Source of the DNA: Streptomyces rishiriensis
Lineage (GTDB): Bacteria; Actinomycetota; Actinomycetes; Streptomycetales; Streptomycetaceae
Assembly: GCF_003112535.1 (NCBI RefSeq)
Contig: NZ_BEWA01000008.1
Span: 248,001-312,000, forward strand
Direction: 5' to 3'
Length of the DNA: 64,000 nucleotides
In this document: in pieces, positions 26,012 through 35,183 of the stretch
Layout of the letters: each line of letters starts with the position of its first letter
How positions within the stretch are numbered: the stretch's first letter is position 1
Notes under the pieces: generated by a model
What the model was told of the DNA's origin: nothing
Databases searched by the model: none
What the model saw: the letters and a program-made list of their open reading frames with translations, nothing else
Program-made: the position numbers and the translations under genes

Positions 26012-26235
26012 CGTGTCCGAACGATCGTGTTGACAGCGATCGTAACGCTCAGGGGTAAACGTGAGGCAATCCCCGTGCGTACTCCCGGTATGCGGTCCGG
26101 GCCTCGTTCTCCGAGCCGCGACCAGCAGCGTACCTGCCCCCACCACCGGCGCGGGAGGCCGAAGCGGCCCACAACGCATCGGTCTCAGGACTCACACGAA
26201 CGGCTCCGCACCCGGCGGGACCAGGCACGCGGCCG

Positions 26236-26430
26236 TCACAGCGTGTCCACGGCGCGCGCCGCGCTCGCCGCCGCCCGCTCCAGGTCCTGGGCGGCCCGGT
26301 CGACCCTGCGCGCGGACTCGGCGACCTGCCGCCCCAGCCGCTGCGCCTCGACGAAGACCCGCACGGCGAACACCGCGAGGACGGCGAGACCTGCAAAACC
26401 CAACGCAACCGCGAACATCGCCCAGAACAT
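26236..26430 (-). CDS. Small membrane-anchored hypothetical protein
   Basis: The 64-residue protein has one N-terminal transmembrane helix (FWAMFAVALGFAGLAVLAVF) followed by a charged, probably coiled-coil helix (RLGRQVAESARRVDRAAQ). I recall homologues in the same place in other streptomycetes, which supports a real gene, but I know of no function. It lies 18 bases after the zinc-ribbon gene in the pafBC-tat region and is read in the same direction. Confidence 0.65.
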   Translation of the reverse strand: MFWAMFAVALGFAGLAVLAVFAVRVFVEAQRLGRQVAESARRVDRAAQDLERAAASAARAVDTL

Positions 26431-26448
26431 GGAGCGAGCCTAGACCCC

Positions 26449-26739
26449 CTACGGGGCATGCAGCCGCAGGGTCCTGACCCCGCCGCCGGTCAGCAGCTCC
26501 ACGATCCGCTCGCCGGCCGGCTTGCGCACCGCCGCCCCGCAGTCCGGGCAGGTGAACGAGTAGAAGGTGGTGCGGCTGGAGGCGCCGATGGCCAGCCGCA
26601 GCGCGCTCGCGGCGAGCTCGAAGGCGCCCCGGCAGTCCGGGCACCCGGCTCTGAACCGCACCGGGGCCACGCTGCGCATCCCCGCGAACGCGGACGCCAC
26701 CGAGATGTCCCGCACGCCGGACGCCGTCGACTCGCTCAC
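26449..26739 (-). CDS. Small zinc-ribbon protein
   Basis: The 96-residue protein has two CPDC knuckles (AGCPDCRGAF and FTCPDCGAAV), 31 residues apart, that should form a zinc ribbon. It starts at GTG 26739, overlapping the pafC stop by four bases (GTGA), so it is coupled to pafC. The function is unknown; nucleic-acid or protein binding is possible. Position suggests a role near the PafBC DNA-damage regulator, but this is inference from gene order. Confidence 0.75.
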   Translation of the reverse strand: MSESTASGVRDISVASAFAGMRSVAPVRFRAGCPDCRGAFELAASALRLAIGASSRTTFYSFTCPDCGAAVRKPAGERIVELLTGGGVRTLRLHAP

Positions 26740-27797
26740 TGCTCCCCCTGCTCCCGTCCGTCCGACCTGCCCTCGCCGTGCGCCGCGAGCGGCGCTCCGG
26801 CCGCCCCGGCCGCCTCGATCCCGTCGTACGCGGCCAGCGCCTCGCGGGCGGCCCGGCGGGCGCTGTCGGCGAGCTCCGGCGGCGAGACGATCCGGCCGTC
26901 GCGGCCGAGCCGCAGGGCCAGCCGCCTCAGCGAGGCCGGCTCGGGCGTACGCAGAGCAATACGCAGCCCGCCCTCGGGCAGTTCATCCGCACTGTCGTGC
27001 GGGTAGTACTCGGCGACCCAGCGGCCGCCCGGCCCCACCTCGACCACGACCTCCGGATCCTCCGCGGCCGGCTGCACCAGCCCCTCCGACAGGTCCCGCA
27101 ACTCGATCTCGGGCGGCGCCGAGGGCTCGTCGAGGATCTTGATCTCGGCGACCCGGTCCAGCCGGAACGTGCGGCGCGCCTCGGAGCGGCGGCACCAGGC
27201 CTCCACATAGGTGTGCCCGACGCTGACCAGCCGGATGGGGTCGATCTCTCGCTCGCTCAGCTCGTCACGAGCGGGCGAGTAGTAGCGGATCCACAGCCTG
27301 CGCCGCTCCGAGATCGCCCGGTCGACGTCCGCGAAGACCCCGCCCTCCGACTCGAACGTCACCGACAGGCGCGCGCTCGCCCCCGCCGCCTCGCCGGCCG
27401 CCGCCTCCACCTTCGCCGTGGCCCGCAGCAGCGCCTGCCGGTCGCCCTCCCGCAGCCCCGGCAGCGTCGCCACGGCACGGGCCGCCACCAGCAGCGCGGT
27501 CGCCTCGTCGGCGGCAAGACGCAGCGGCTCGGCGGCGTCCGCGCCCAGCGCCGCCGGATTGTGCCACCAGATCCGCTCGCCGTCGGTGTCGATGTCGAGA
27601 AGGTCGCCGCCGCGGAAGCTGGTCCCGCACATGGGCAGCACGTCGAGGTCCGAGACCAGCTCGTCCTCGGTGATGCCGAAGGCGCGCGCCACGTCCTCGA
27701 TGCGCGCGCCGGGCCGCTCCCTGAGATACGTCACCAGGGAGAGCATCCGCCGGGTCTGGTCGATCGCGTTCGCCGGCCTGACCGGTTTGCCTGCCAC
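26736..27797 (-). CDS. pafC: WYL-domain regulator PafC
   Basis: The 353-residue protein has an N-terminal helix-turn-helix (RMLSLVTYLRERPGARIEDV), a WYL domain (about 165-240; RRLWIRYYSPARDELSEREI, RTFRLDRVAEI) and a C-terminal WCX extension. In mycobacteria PafB and PafC form a heterodimeric activator of the LexA-independent DNA-damage response. The usual WYL triplet is degenerate here (TYVEAW). It starts at GTG 27797, 18 bases after pafB. The order pafA-pafB-pafC-tatA-tatC-helY matches that of mycobacteria, apart from two FKBP genes between pafA and pafB. Confidence 0.92.
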   Translation of the reverse strand: MAGKPVRPANAIDQTRRMLSLVTYLRERPGARIEDVARAFGITEDELVSDLDVLPMCGTSFRGGDLLDIDTDGERIWWHNPAALGADAAEPLRLAADEATALLVAARAVATLPGLREGDRQALLRATAKVEAAAGEAAGASARLSVTFESEGGVFADVDRAISERRRLWIRYYSPARDELSEREIDPIRLVSVGHTYVEAWCRRSEARRTFRLDRVAEIKILDEPSAPPEIELRDLSEGLVQPAAEDPEVVVEVGPGGRWVAEYYPHDSADELPEGGLRIALRTPEPASLRRLALRLGRDGRIVSPPELADSARRAAREALAAYDGIEAAGAAGAPLAAHGEGRSDGREQGEQ

Positions 27798-27815
27798 TGT
27801 GTTGCTCGCTCCCCC

Positions 27816-28817
27816 TCAGCCCTTGGCCACGGCCCGCAGCCGGTCCACGACGTCCGCCCGCAGCTCGGCCGGTCCCAGGACCACCACGTCCGGCCCGAAC
27901 TCCACCAGCCAGGCGTCCAGCCCGTGCCCGTACGGAATCTCCAACTCGTCCCAGCCGTCCCCGAGTTCCCGCACCGCGGTGGCCTTCGCCCGCAAGGGGT
28001 ACCCCGAGCCCGTCCGCAGCCGGATCAGCGCGCTGCGGTCGGCGGTCTCCCCCGCCCAGCTCGCGACCGTCTCACGCACCGTGACGACGTCGGGAACCGG
28101 CACGGTGAACGCCGACCCGCGCGAGCGCACCCGGCCGGTGATCCGCGACAGCCGGAACACCCGCTCGGCGCCCCGGTCACGGTCGAAACCGGCCAGGTAC
28201 CAGTGGCCGCGCCAGCACTCCAGCGCCCACGGCTCCACATGCCGCGGCTCCGGGTGCGCGGCGGTGGCCTTGCGGTAGTCGAACACCACGGGCCGACGGT
28301 CCCGGCAGGCCAGCATCAACGGCTCGAAGGCCGCCTCGTGCACGGGGATCCGGGGCTCCAGCGCGCCATGGGCCTCGTAAGGGTCCACGTCCTCGGGAAG
28401 GCCCGCCGCCCGCAGCTTCTGCAGCGCGCCGCTGGCCGCTCCCGCCAGCCGGGCCTGCTGCCACACCTTGGCCGCCAGCCCGAGAGCCGCGGCCTCCTCG
28501 GCGTCGAGAGTGATGGGCGGCAGCCGGTTGCTGTCACGGCGCGCGAGGTAGCCGATCTCGCCGTCCAGGCTCTCCACGGTCTCGATGACCAGGCCGAGCT
28601 CGCGCAGATCGTCCTTGTCGCGCTCGAACATCCGGTTGAAGGAGTCGTCCGACGTCGCGGCCCCGCCGCCCGACCGGAGAGCCGCACCCCTGCCCGGCCC
28701 GAAGGCCTCGACGTATGCCTCGATGGAGTCGCGCAGCTCACGCTTGCTGAGCGGCCGACGCGTGCCGAGCAGACACAGCGCCAGGTTCATCAGCCGCTCG
28801 GCCTTGGCAATGGCCAT
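27816..28817 (-). CDS. pafB: WYL-domain regulator PafB
   Basis: The 333-residue partner of PafC has helix-turn-helix NLALCLLGTRRPLSKRELRD, WYL domain with RRPVVFDYRKATA and the canonical WYLAGFDRDRG, and a WCX extension. It should form the DNA-damage-responsive activator with PafC. ATG 28817 follows a GGGAGG site. The gap to the FKBP gene upstream is 154 bases, so pafB probably has its own promoter. Confidence 0.92.
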   Translation of the reverse strand: MAIAKAERLMNLALCLLGTRRPLSKRELRDSIEAYVEAFGPGRGAALRSGGGAATSDDSFNRMFERDKDDLRELGLVIETVESLDGEIGYLARRDSNRLPPITLDAEEAAALGLAAKVWQQARLAGAASGALQKLRAAGLPEDVDPYEAHGALEPRIPVHEAAFEPLMLACRDRRPVVFDYRKATAAHPEPRHVEPWALECWRGHWYLAGFDRDRGAERVFRLSRITGRVRSRGSAFTVPVPDVVTVRETVASWAGETADRSALIRLRTGSGYPLRAKATAVRELGDGWDELEIPYGHGLDAWLVEFGPDVVVLGPAELRADVVDRLRAVAKG

Positions 28818-28971
28818 CGACGCCCTTCGCCTCCCCTATGGTGCTTACGATCGAGACCGTACCGCCCCGCGTGCCCCGGACAAAAGCCGAGGGCCCACGC
28901 CCGGGCAGGCATGGGCCCCAGATGATCGGCACCGGTCGCACCGCGACCAACGCCGACCGGCGGTGGGACGA

Positions 28972-29343
28972 TCAGACGCCGAGCAGGTCCACCACGAAGA
29001 TCAGCGTCTCACCGGGCTTGATCGCCGGCGTCGGGCTCTGGTCGCCGTAGGCGAGGTGGGCCGGGATGGTCAGCTGGCGGCGCCCGCCGACCTTCATGCC
29101 CTGCACGCCCTGGTCCCAGCCCTTGATGACCCGGCCGCCGCCGAGCGGGAAGCGGAACGGCGTCCCGCGGTTCCAGCTGGCGTCGAACTCCTCACCGGTG
29201 CTGAACGCGACACCCACGTAGTGGACGGAGACGGTCTGACCGGCCTGCGCAACCTCGCCGTCGCCCTCCCAGATGTCCTTGATCTCGAGGTTCGCCGGGG
29301 GCTCGCCGCCGGGAAAGTCGATCTCGGGCTTGTCAATGCTCAC
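28972..29343 (-). CDS. FKBP-type peptidyl-prolyl cis-trans isomerase
   Basis: The 123-residue single-domain FKBP contains VSVHYVGVAFSTGEEFDASW, RVIKGWDQGVQGMKVGGRR and AYGDQSPTPAIKPGETLIF, the usual substrate- and FK506-binding segments. No signal peptide is present, so it works in the cytoplasm on proline isomerisation. GTG 29343 is preferred because an AGGAG site lies nine bases upstream, trimming an artificial N-terminus. It lies 65 bases after the lipoprotein FKBP gene. Confidence 0.9.
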   Translation of the reverse strand: MSIDKPEIDFPGGEPPANLEIKDIWEGDGEVAQAGQTVSVHYVGVAFSTGEEFDASWNRGTPFRFPLGGGRVIKGWDQGVQGMKVGGRRQLTIPAHLAYGDQSPTPAIKPGETLIFVVDLLGV

Positions 29344-29408
29344 GTCACTGGCTCCTGCATGTCTCACGGAAAGGCAACAACACGGACAGTCTTACACTTC
29401 TGGCGGCC

Positions 29409-30419
29409 TCACATCTTCGCGAGGATGTCCACCGAGAACACCATCGTGGAGTCCTTCTCGATGCCGCTGCCGCTCGGCGGGCTGTCGCCGTAACCCAGCG
29501 ACGGCGGGACGACGATGACGACCCGGCTGCCCACCTTCTTGCCGGTCAGTCCCTGCGCCCAGCCCTTGACCACCTGCTGGAGCGAGAACGACGTCAGCGT
29601 GTGGTGGCCGTACGTCGAGTCGAACTCCTTGCCCGTGTTCCAGATGACGCCCTTGTACTGCACCAGCACGGTGTCGGCCGCCGCGAGCACCGGGCCGTCC
29701 CCCTCGATCACGTAGTTCGACACCAGCTTCGTCGGCGGCTTCGTCTTGGGAATGTCGATCGAGGGCGCTTTGCCGTCGGTGTTCGTGCCCACCTTCGGCA
29801 CACCGGCCCCGTCCTGCGGCACGTTCTTGCCCTTGGCGGAACTGTTCGCGTTGAACGAGTCCTTGATGTCGAACACGAACACCAGCGTGTCCGTGCCCTT
29901 CACCCCCACCTGCGCATTGCCCTTCTTACCGAAGGCCCAGGTCGGCGGCACCGCGAACTCCACCCGGCTGCCCACCTTCTTCCCCGTCAGCGCGTAACGC
30001 CAGCCCTCCAGGGTGCTGCCCTGCGCGAGCTGGGTCAGCAGCGGCACCTTGTGGTCGTAGGTGTTGGTGAGGACCCTCGCCGTGTCCCACACCTGGGCCA
30101 GATAGTCGGCCTGGATGTAGTCGTTCTCCGCGACCGTCTTCCCGCCGCCGGCGATCACCGTCCTGACCGCCAGCTGATCCGACGGCTTGCCCGGACCCTT
30201 GGCGACCGTCGGCTTCTCACCGAACTTCGCCCCCGCCGTGATGGCCGGCAGCGGACCGTCGACGATCTTCGGCGGAGGCGCCGCCGACGGAGCCGCGGCC
30301 GAAGCCGAGGGCGACGCCTTGTCGCTCGCCTTGCTCGAGTCGGACTTGTCGGCACCGCACGCGGACAGCGTGACCAGTCCCGCGGGTACGGCGGCAAGGA
30401 TGAGGGAGCGTCGGCGCAC
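29409..30419 (-). CDS. Lipoprotein with two FKBP domains
   Basis: The 336-residue exported protein has a lipoprotein signal (lipobox LSAC, Cys at about 21), a Ser/Ala/Pro linker, and two FKBP-like domains: one about 90-195 (diverged; YALTGKKVGSRVEFAVPPTWAFG) and one about 235-336 (VIEGDGPVLAAADTVLVQYKG, GYGDSPPSGSGIE). It would be anchored outside the membrane and act on secreted proteins, fitting the nearby Tat genes. It starts at GTG 30419. A strong hairpin separates it from pafA. Confidence 0.88.
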   Translation of the reverse strand: MRRRSLILAAVPAGLVTLSACGADKSDSSKASDKASPSASAAAPSAAPPPKIVDGPLPAITAGAKFGEKPTVAKGPGKPSDQLAVRTVIAGGGKTVAENDYIQADYLAQVWDTARVLTNTYDHKVPLLTQLAQGSTLEGWRYALTGKKVGSRVEFAVPPTWAFGKKGNAQVGVKGTDTLVFVFDIKDSFNANSSAKGKNVPQDGAGVPKVGTNTDGKAPSIDIPKTKPPTKLVSNYVIEGDGPVLAAADTVLVQYKGVIWNTGKEFDSTYGHHTLTSFSLQQVVKGWAQGLTGKKVGSRVVIVVPPSLGYGDSPPSGSGIEKDSTMVFSVDILAKM

Positions 30420-30470
30420 GATGAAGCCTCGTAATCGGTCGATCTTCGGATGGCGTGCGCAACTCTACGA

Positions 30471-30515
30471 CGCAACACGGGCACCGTACGGGAAACGTAC
30501 GGTGCCCGTGTTGCG
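30471..30515 (-). terminator. Hairpin terminator of pafA
   Basis: Arms 30471-30490 and 30496-30515 are exact complements (20 bp, ending CACCGTACG) around the loop GGAAA. It lies about 36 bases after pafA stops on the minus strand. It isolates the pafA transcript from the FKBP lipoprotein gene. Confidence 0.8.
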
Positions 30516-30551
30516 TTCCGCACCCGCGCCGAGCCCGAGCGGAACACGTGC

Positions 30552-31913
30552 TCACATGCCGGCGATCAGCTTCTCCACCCGGTCGTCCACCGAACGGAAC
30601 GGGTCCTTGCACAGCACGGTGCGCTGCGCCTGGTCGTTGAGCTTGAGGTGCACCCAGTCCACCGTGAAGTCCCGGCGCTGCTCCTGCGCACGCCGGATGA
30701 AGTCACCGCGCAACCGCGCCCGAGTCGTCTGCGGAGGCACCGACTTGCCCTCGAAGATCTTCAAGTCGTTGCAGATCCGCGCCGCTTGGCCCTTGCGCTC
30801 CAGCAGGTAGTACAGACCACGACGACGATGGATGTCGTGGTAGGCGAGGTCTATCTGCGCCACCCGCGGATGCGACATCGTCATGTTGTGCTTGGCCCGG
30901 TACCGCTCGATGAGCTGGTACTTCATCACCCAGTCGATCTCGGTGCCGATCCGGTCGAGGTCCTCCGCCTCGATCGCGTCCAGCGTGCGGCCCCACAGCT
31001 CCAGGACCTGGTCGACGGTGCCGGTGCGGATCCCGCGGCGCTCGACGAAGTCCACGGCCTTCTCGTAGTACTCCCGCTGCACCTCCAGCGCGGAGGCCTC
31101 ACGCCCGCTGGCCAACCGCACCTTGCGACGGCCCGTGATGTCGTGGCTGACCTCGCGGATCGCCCGGATCGGGTTCTCCAGCGTCAGATCCCGCATCACC
31201 GTGCCCGCCTCGATCATGCGCAGCACCAGATCCGTCGCGCCGACCTTCAGCAGCATCGTCGTCTCGGACATGTTCGAGTCGCCCACGATGACATGCAGAC
31301 GGCGGTACCGCTCGGCGTCCGCGTGCGGCTCGTCACGCGTGTTGATGATGGGCCGCGAACGGGTCGTCGCCGAGGAGACGCCCTCCCAGATGTGCTCGGC
31401 CCGCTGGCTGACGCAGTAGACCGCCCCACGGGGCGTCTGCAGCACCTTGCCCGCCCCGCACAGCAGCTGCCGGGTCACCAGGAACGGGATCAGGATGTCC
31501 GCCAGCCGGGAGAACTCCCCGTGCCGCGCCACCAGATAGTTCTCGTGACAACCATAAGAGTTGCCCGCCGAGTCCGTGTTGTTCTTGAAGAGGTAGACGT
31601 CGCCCGCGATTCCTTCCTCGTGCAGGCGTCGCTCCGCGTCCACCAGGAGTCCCTCGAGAATGCGCTCGCCGGCCTTGTCGTGGGTGACCAGTTCGGTCAC
31701 GTTGTCACATTCCGGTGTCGCGTATTCCGGATGCGAACCCACGTCGAGATAGAGGCGGGCGCCGTTCCGCAGAAAGACATTGCTGCTTCGGCCCCATGAC
31801 ACGACACGGCGGAAGAGGTACCGCGCCACCTCGTCGGGAGACAGCCGACGCTGTCCCCTGAACGTACATGTGACGCCGTACTCGTTCTCCAGCCCGAAAA
31901 TGCGGCGGTCCAT
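30552..31913 (-). CDS. pafA: Pup-protein ligase PafA
   Basis: This 453-residue glutamine-synthetase-like ligase attaches the C-terminal Glu of Pup to substrate lysines with ATP. Family marks include [13 protein letters not shown] at the start, the Mg/ATP residues of [19 protein letters not shown] and [15 protein letters not shown], and [13 protein letters not shown] near the end. It has the usual length of the family. There is no ribosome-binding site; TAATGT ends six bases before the ATG, so translation is probably leaderless. The MFS gene stops only nine bases upstream. A long hairpin follows. Confidence 0.96.
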   Translation of the reverse strand: MDRRIFGLENEYGVTCTFRGQRRLSPDEVARYLFRRVVSWGRSSNVFLRNGARLYLDVGSHPEYATPECDNVTELVTHDKAGERILEGLLVDAERRLHEEGIAGDVYLFKNNTDSAGNSYGCHENYLVARHGEFSRLADILIPFLVTRQLLCGAGKVLQTPRGAVYCVSQRAEHIWEGVSSATTRSRPIINTRDEPHADAERYRRLHVIVGDSNMSETTMLLKVGATDLVLRMIEAGTVMRDLTLENPIRAIREVSHDITGRRKVRLASGREASALEVQREYYEKAVDFVERRGIRTGTVDQVLELWGRTLDAIEAEDLDRIGTEIDWVMKYQLIERYRAKHNMTMSHPRVAQIDLAYHDIHRRRGLYYLLERKGQAARICNDLKIFEGKSVPPQTTRARLRGDFIRRAQEQRRDFTVDWVHLKLNDQAQRTVLCKDPFRSVDDRVEKLIAGM

Positions 31914-31919
31914 GAGTGA

Positions 31920-31948
31920 ACATTACGCCCGATCCCCTGAACTGAAAC
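31920..31948 (-). promoter_or_regulatory. Predicted pafA promoter (leaderless)
   Basis: On the minus strand GTTTCA (31943-31948) and TAATGT (31920-31925) are 17 bases apart, and TAATGT ends six bases before the pafA ATG. The arc promoter shows the same GTTTCA-17-TAnnnT arrangement. Confidence 0.5.
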
Positions 31949-33182
31949 GGGGTTCGGCAGCACGGTTTGGATCATTTTCCGATGAAGCCGCAACCACCCC
32001 GGTTCCCGCGGGAACTGCCATTACCCGCCTTGTGGCCAGCAAAACCACCAAGGACACGGCCCCCGCGGCGCCCGGCACCGCGAACCCCCACAACGCGCCA
32101 CCGGCCTCCACGACCGGCCCCGCCACACCCGTCCCCACCGACGCCCCCACCGTGAAGGTCGTCACCAGCCAGGAGAACGCCTCCGTCACCGTTCCCCGCG
32201 GCGCGTGCCGGTCCACGATGACGAACGCACACGCGAGGGCAGGAGCCAGGAACACGCCCGCCAGCGCCGTCAGCGCCACCATGGCCACCGCGCCCGGCAT
32301 CAGCGTCAACGGCAGGTAACACACCGCCAGAGCGGCCACCAGCCCGACCAGTCGCCGCTCCGGCGCCCCGGCCCACCGCCGCGCCCCGTACGCCACCCCG
32401 CCCGCCAGCGCGCCCAGCCCCAGCGCCGCCATCAACCAGCCGTACACCGCGTCCCCGCCGTGATCGTCCGCATACGACACCGACGCCACCGTGATCGAAC
32501 CCAGCGCCACACCCACGAACAGGAACGCCCCCAGCAGTGCCAGCAGACCCGGCGACCGCAGCGCCCCCAGCCAGTGCGCCTCACGCGGAGCCGACCGCCA
32601 CGCGCGCGAGGGCGGCGACACGACCACCCACAGCGCGCCCAGCACCCCCAGGGCGTTCAGCACCAGCAGCGCGGCCTGCGCCGACCACACCGACACGCAC
32701 ACCGTCACCAGCAGCGGCCCGACGGTGAACATCACCTCCTGCGCCACCGCGTCCATCGCGTAGGCCGTGTGCACCTGGTCCTCGCGCCGCAGCACCGCCG
32801 GCCACAGGGCGCGCAGCCCGCCCTCCAGCGGCGGCGTGAAGAACCCCGCCGCGGCCACCGCCCCATAGGCGACCGGCAGCGGACCGGTGCCCGCGAACGC
32901 GAACACCGCCATCGAAAGCGCCGAGGCGAGCGCCGCCGGCAGCTGGACCCGAGGCTGCCCGTAGACGTCGACCAGCCGCCCCAGCGACGGCTGCCCCACG
33001 GCGTTCGCCACGCCGTACACCGCGGCCAGCGCCCCCGCCAGGCTGTACGTGCCGCCCTCGGCCCGCACGAACAGGACGATCGCGATCGCGGCCGTGGCGT
33101 TGGGCAGCCGGCCCACCAGCGTGCCGGCCAGCAACCGGGCCGCGTGCCTCGCCCTGAGGATCTCCAGGTATCCCGCGGCCAA
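31923..33182 (-). CDS. MFS transporter
   Basis: The 419-residue major facilitator has about twelve hydrophobic segments and an N-terminus of the form YLEILRARHAARLLAGTLVG. TTG 33182 is chosen because GGAGG lies about ten bases before it; GTG 33221 is an alternative with no such site. It diverges from a LacI-family gene, with paired TACGTA boxes between, so sugar- or metabolite-dependent control is likely. The substrate is unknown. Its 3' end abuts pafA. Confidence 0.8.
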   Translation of the reverse strand: MAAGYLEILRARHAARLLAGTLVGRLPNATAAIAIVLFVRAEGGTYSLAGALAAVYGVANAVGQPSLGRLVDVYGQPRVQLPAALASALSMAVFAFAGTGPLPVAYGAVAAAGFFTPPLEGGLRALWPAVLRREDQVHTAYAMDAVAQEVMFTVGPLLVTVCVSVWSAQAALLVLNALGVLGALWVVVSPPSRAWRSAPREAHWLGALRSPGLLALLGAFLFVGVALGSITVASVSYADDHGGDAVYGWLMAALGLGALAGGVAYGARRWAGAPERRLVGLVAALAVCYLPLTLMPGAVAMVALTALAGVFLAPALACAFVIVDRHAPRGTVTEAFSWLVTTFTVGASVGTGVAGPVVEAGGALWGFAVPGAAGAVSLVVLLATRRVMAVPAGTGVVAASSENDPNRAAEPRFSSGDRA

Positions 33183-33230
33183 TGTCCTGCCTCCGTCGGC
33201 TCGCCCGAGGCAGTGAGCCACCCCGAAGTT

Positions 33231-33260
33231 TTACGTATAACGCCTCTTGTCATACGTACC
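33231..33260. promoter_or_regulatory. Paired TACGTA boxes between the MFS and LacI genes
   Basis: Two copies of the palindrome TACGTA (33232-33237 and 33253-33258) begin 21 bases apart, about two helical turns. LacI-family operators are palindromes with a central CG, as here. The boxes lie in the divergent promoter region, so autoregulation and control of the MFS gene are likely. Confidence 0.5.
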
Positions 33261-33302
33261 ATGTGCGCTGTTCGCCCGTCCAGACGAAGGAGCAGGCCCA
33301 CC

Positions 33303-34319
33303 GTGGCACGAGGTAGCACCCGCCCCACGAGCCGCGACGTCGCCCTGGCCGCAGGCGTCTCCCAAGCCGCCGTCTCCCTCGTCCTCGGCGACAAATGGCG
33401 CGGCCGCGTCTCCGAGACCACCGCCCAACGCGTACGCGAAGCAGCCCGCGAACTCGGCTACCGCCCCAACCTCGCCGCCCGCAACCTCCGCCTCGGCCGC
33501 ACCCGCACCGTCCTCCTCGTCGTCCCCGCCCTCACCACCGAATTCTTCGCCGGCGTCTACACCGGAGCCGCACGCGTAGCCGCCGCACACGGCTTCGGCG
33601 TCGTCCTCTACCCCTCCCCCGAAGGCGTCGGCCCCGCCCGCGACCCCTTCGCCTCCGCACAGGCCGCCCTCGACGGCGTCCTCGCCTCCTCCATGGCCGC
33701 CGACGCCCTCACCGCCATCCGCGGCGACCAGCTCCCCCTCGTCATGCTCGACAGCGACCCCGCCGGAAGCCTCGGCGCCGCCACCGTCAACCTCGACATC
33801 GCCGACGGCGCCCGCCAGCTCGCCGACCACCTCCTCGGCCTCGGCCACCGCCACTTCCTGCACCTCGCGGCCGACGTCCCCTCCTGGACCTTCGACGTCC
33901 GCGCCCACGCCCTCACCACCCGCATCGCCGCCACCCCCGGCACCACCCTGCGCACCGCACCCGCCCCCATCTCCATCGACGAAGCCCGCGCCGCCGCCGA
34001 AACCGCCCTCACCGCCCCCGGCCCCCGCCCCACAGCCGTCGTCTGCGACGACGACAAACTCGCCGCCGGCGCCTACAAGGCCCTGCGCCGCCTCGGCCTG
34101 CGCATCCCCGACGACATCTCCGTCACCGGCCTCGACGACCTCGCCCTCGCCACCGCCCTCGACCCCGAGCTCACCACCGTCCGACTCGACGCCGAACTCT
34201 TCGGCGAACGCGGCATGCAAGCCCTCCTCGACGTCCTGGAAGGCCGCACACCCGACGCCGCGGACATCCCCGTCCACCTCGTCGTACGAGCCTCCACAGC
34301 CCCGCCCAGCGCCCCCTGA
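33303..34319 (+). CDS. LacI-family transcriptional regulator
   Basis: The 338-residue repressor has an N-terminal LacI helix-turn-helix (SRDVALAAGVSQAAVSLVLG), a hinge ELGYRPNLAARNLRLGRT and a periplasmic-binding-protein-like effector domain with DDISVTGLDDLALATALDP. GTG 33303 has an AAGGAG site. It diverges from the MFS transporter gene, its presumed target. The pair interrupts the proteasome gene order between pafA and prcA, in the same way I recall for S. coelicolor. Effector unknown. Confidence 0.88.
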   Translation: MARGSTRPTSRDVALAAGVSQAAVSLVLGDKWRGRVSETTAQRVREAARELGYRPNLAARNLRLGRTRTVLLVVPALTTEFFAGVYTGAARVAAAHGFGVVLYPSPEGVGPARDPFASAQAALDGVLASSMAADALTAIRGDQLPLVMLDSDPAGSLGAATVNLDIADGARQLADHLLGLGHRHFLHLAADVPSWTFDVRAHALTTRIAATPGTTLRTAPAPISIDEARAAAETALTAPGPRPTAVVCDDDKLAAGAYKALRRLGLRIPDDISVTGLDDLALATALDPELTTVRLDAELFGERGMQALLDVLEGRTPDAADIPVHLVVRASTAPPSAP

Positions 34320-34326
34320 ACGCCCT

Positions 34327-34356
34327 GTGCCCCGGCCGACGACCCGACCGGGGCAC
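34327..34356. terminator. Convergent hairpin between the LacI gene and prcA
   Basis: GTGCCCCGG (34327-34335) and CCGGGGCAC (34348-34356) pair around a 12-base loop. It lies eight bases after the LacI stop and 28 bases from the prcA stop, and probably ends transcription from both sides. Confidence 0.6.
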
Positions 34357-34383
34357 ACAGGGATCCCACACACACCTGACGGG

Positions 34384-35121
34384 CTACTCCTCCTCGGAGC
34401 TCTCCGCCTCCGTCGACGCACCGTCCGTCTCCAGCAACCGGCCCAGCTGACGCCCCACGATCCGCTTGAACTTCCGCTGCTGCGGCCGCGTCCGGTCCAG
34501 CACCGCGACCTCCAACCGCTCCGCCGGAATCTCCCGCTGCGTACCGTTGGTGTCCCGCGACAGCGCCTGCACCGCCAGCTTCAACGCGTCCGCCAGACTC
34601 ATCCCGTCCTGATGACGCTGATCCAGATAACTGCTGATCTGCTCCGCATTGCCGCCCACCGCGACCGAACCGTGCTCGTCCACGATCGACCCGTCATGCG
34701 GCAACCGATAGATCTGATCACCGTCCGGAGTCTCACCGACCTCCGCCACGACCAGTTCCACCTCGTACGGCTTCTCACCCGCCGAAGAGAAGATCGTGCC
34801 CAGCGTCTGCGCATACACGTTCGCCAGACCACGCGCCGTCACGTCGTCACGGTCATAGGTGTAACCCCGCAGATCGGCGTACCGCACACCGCCGATCCGC
34901 AGATTCTCGTACTCGTTGTACTTGCCGGCGGCCGCGAAACCGATCCGGTCATAGATCTCGCTGAACTTGTGCAGCGCACGGGACGGGTTCTCACCGACGA
35001 ACACGATGCCGTCGGCATACTGCAGCACGACCAGGCTGCGGCCACGCGCGATGCCCTTGCGCGCGTACTCCGCGCGGTCCGCCATCGCCTGCTGGGGTGA
35101 GACATAGAACGGCGTCGACAC
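34384..35121 (-). CDS. prcA: Proteasome subunit alpha
   Basis: The 245-residue alpha subunit of the actinobacterial 20S proteasome forms the outer rings and gate: [20 protein letters not shown] at the start, [19 protein letters not shown], and the acidic tail ESSEEE. The gate-forming N-terminus is present. Partner of PrcB, whose gene stops 62 bases upstream. It starts at GTG 35121. Confidence 0.96.
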   Translation of the reverse strand: MSTPFYVSPQQAMADRAEYARKGIARGRSLVVLQYADGIVFVGENPSRALHKFSEIYDRIGFAAAGKYNEYENLRIGGVRYADLRGYTYDRDDVTARGLANVYAQTLGTIFSSAGEKPYEVELVVAEVGETPDGDQIYRLPHDGSIVDEHGSVAVGGNAEQISSYLDQRHQDGMSLADALKLAVQALSRDTNGTQREIPAERLEVAVLDRTRPQQRKFKRIVGRQLGRLLETDGASTEAESSEEE

Positions 35122-35183
35122 CGGTTAACCGTCCCTTTCTGTCGAAGTCACTGGATCACCTGGGACAAGAACGAGCCCGCCGA

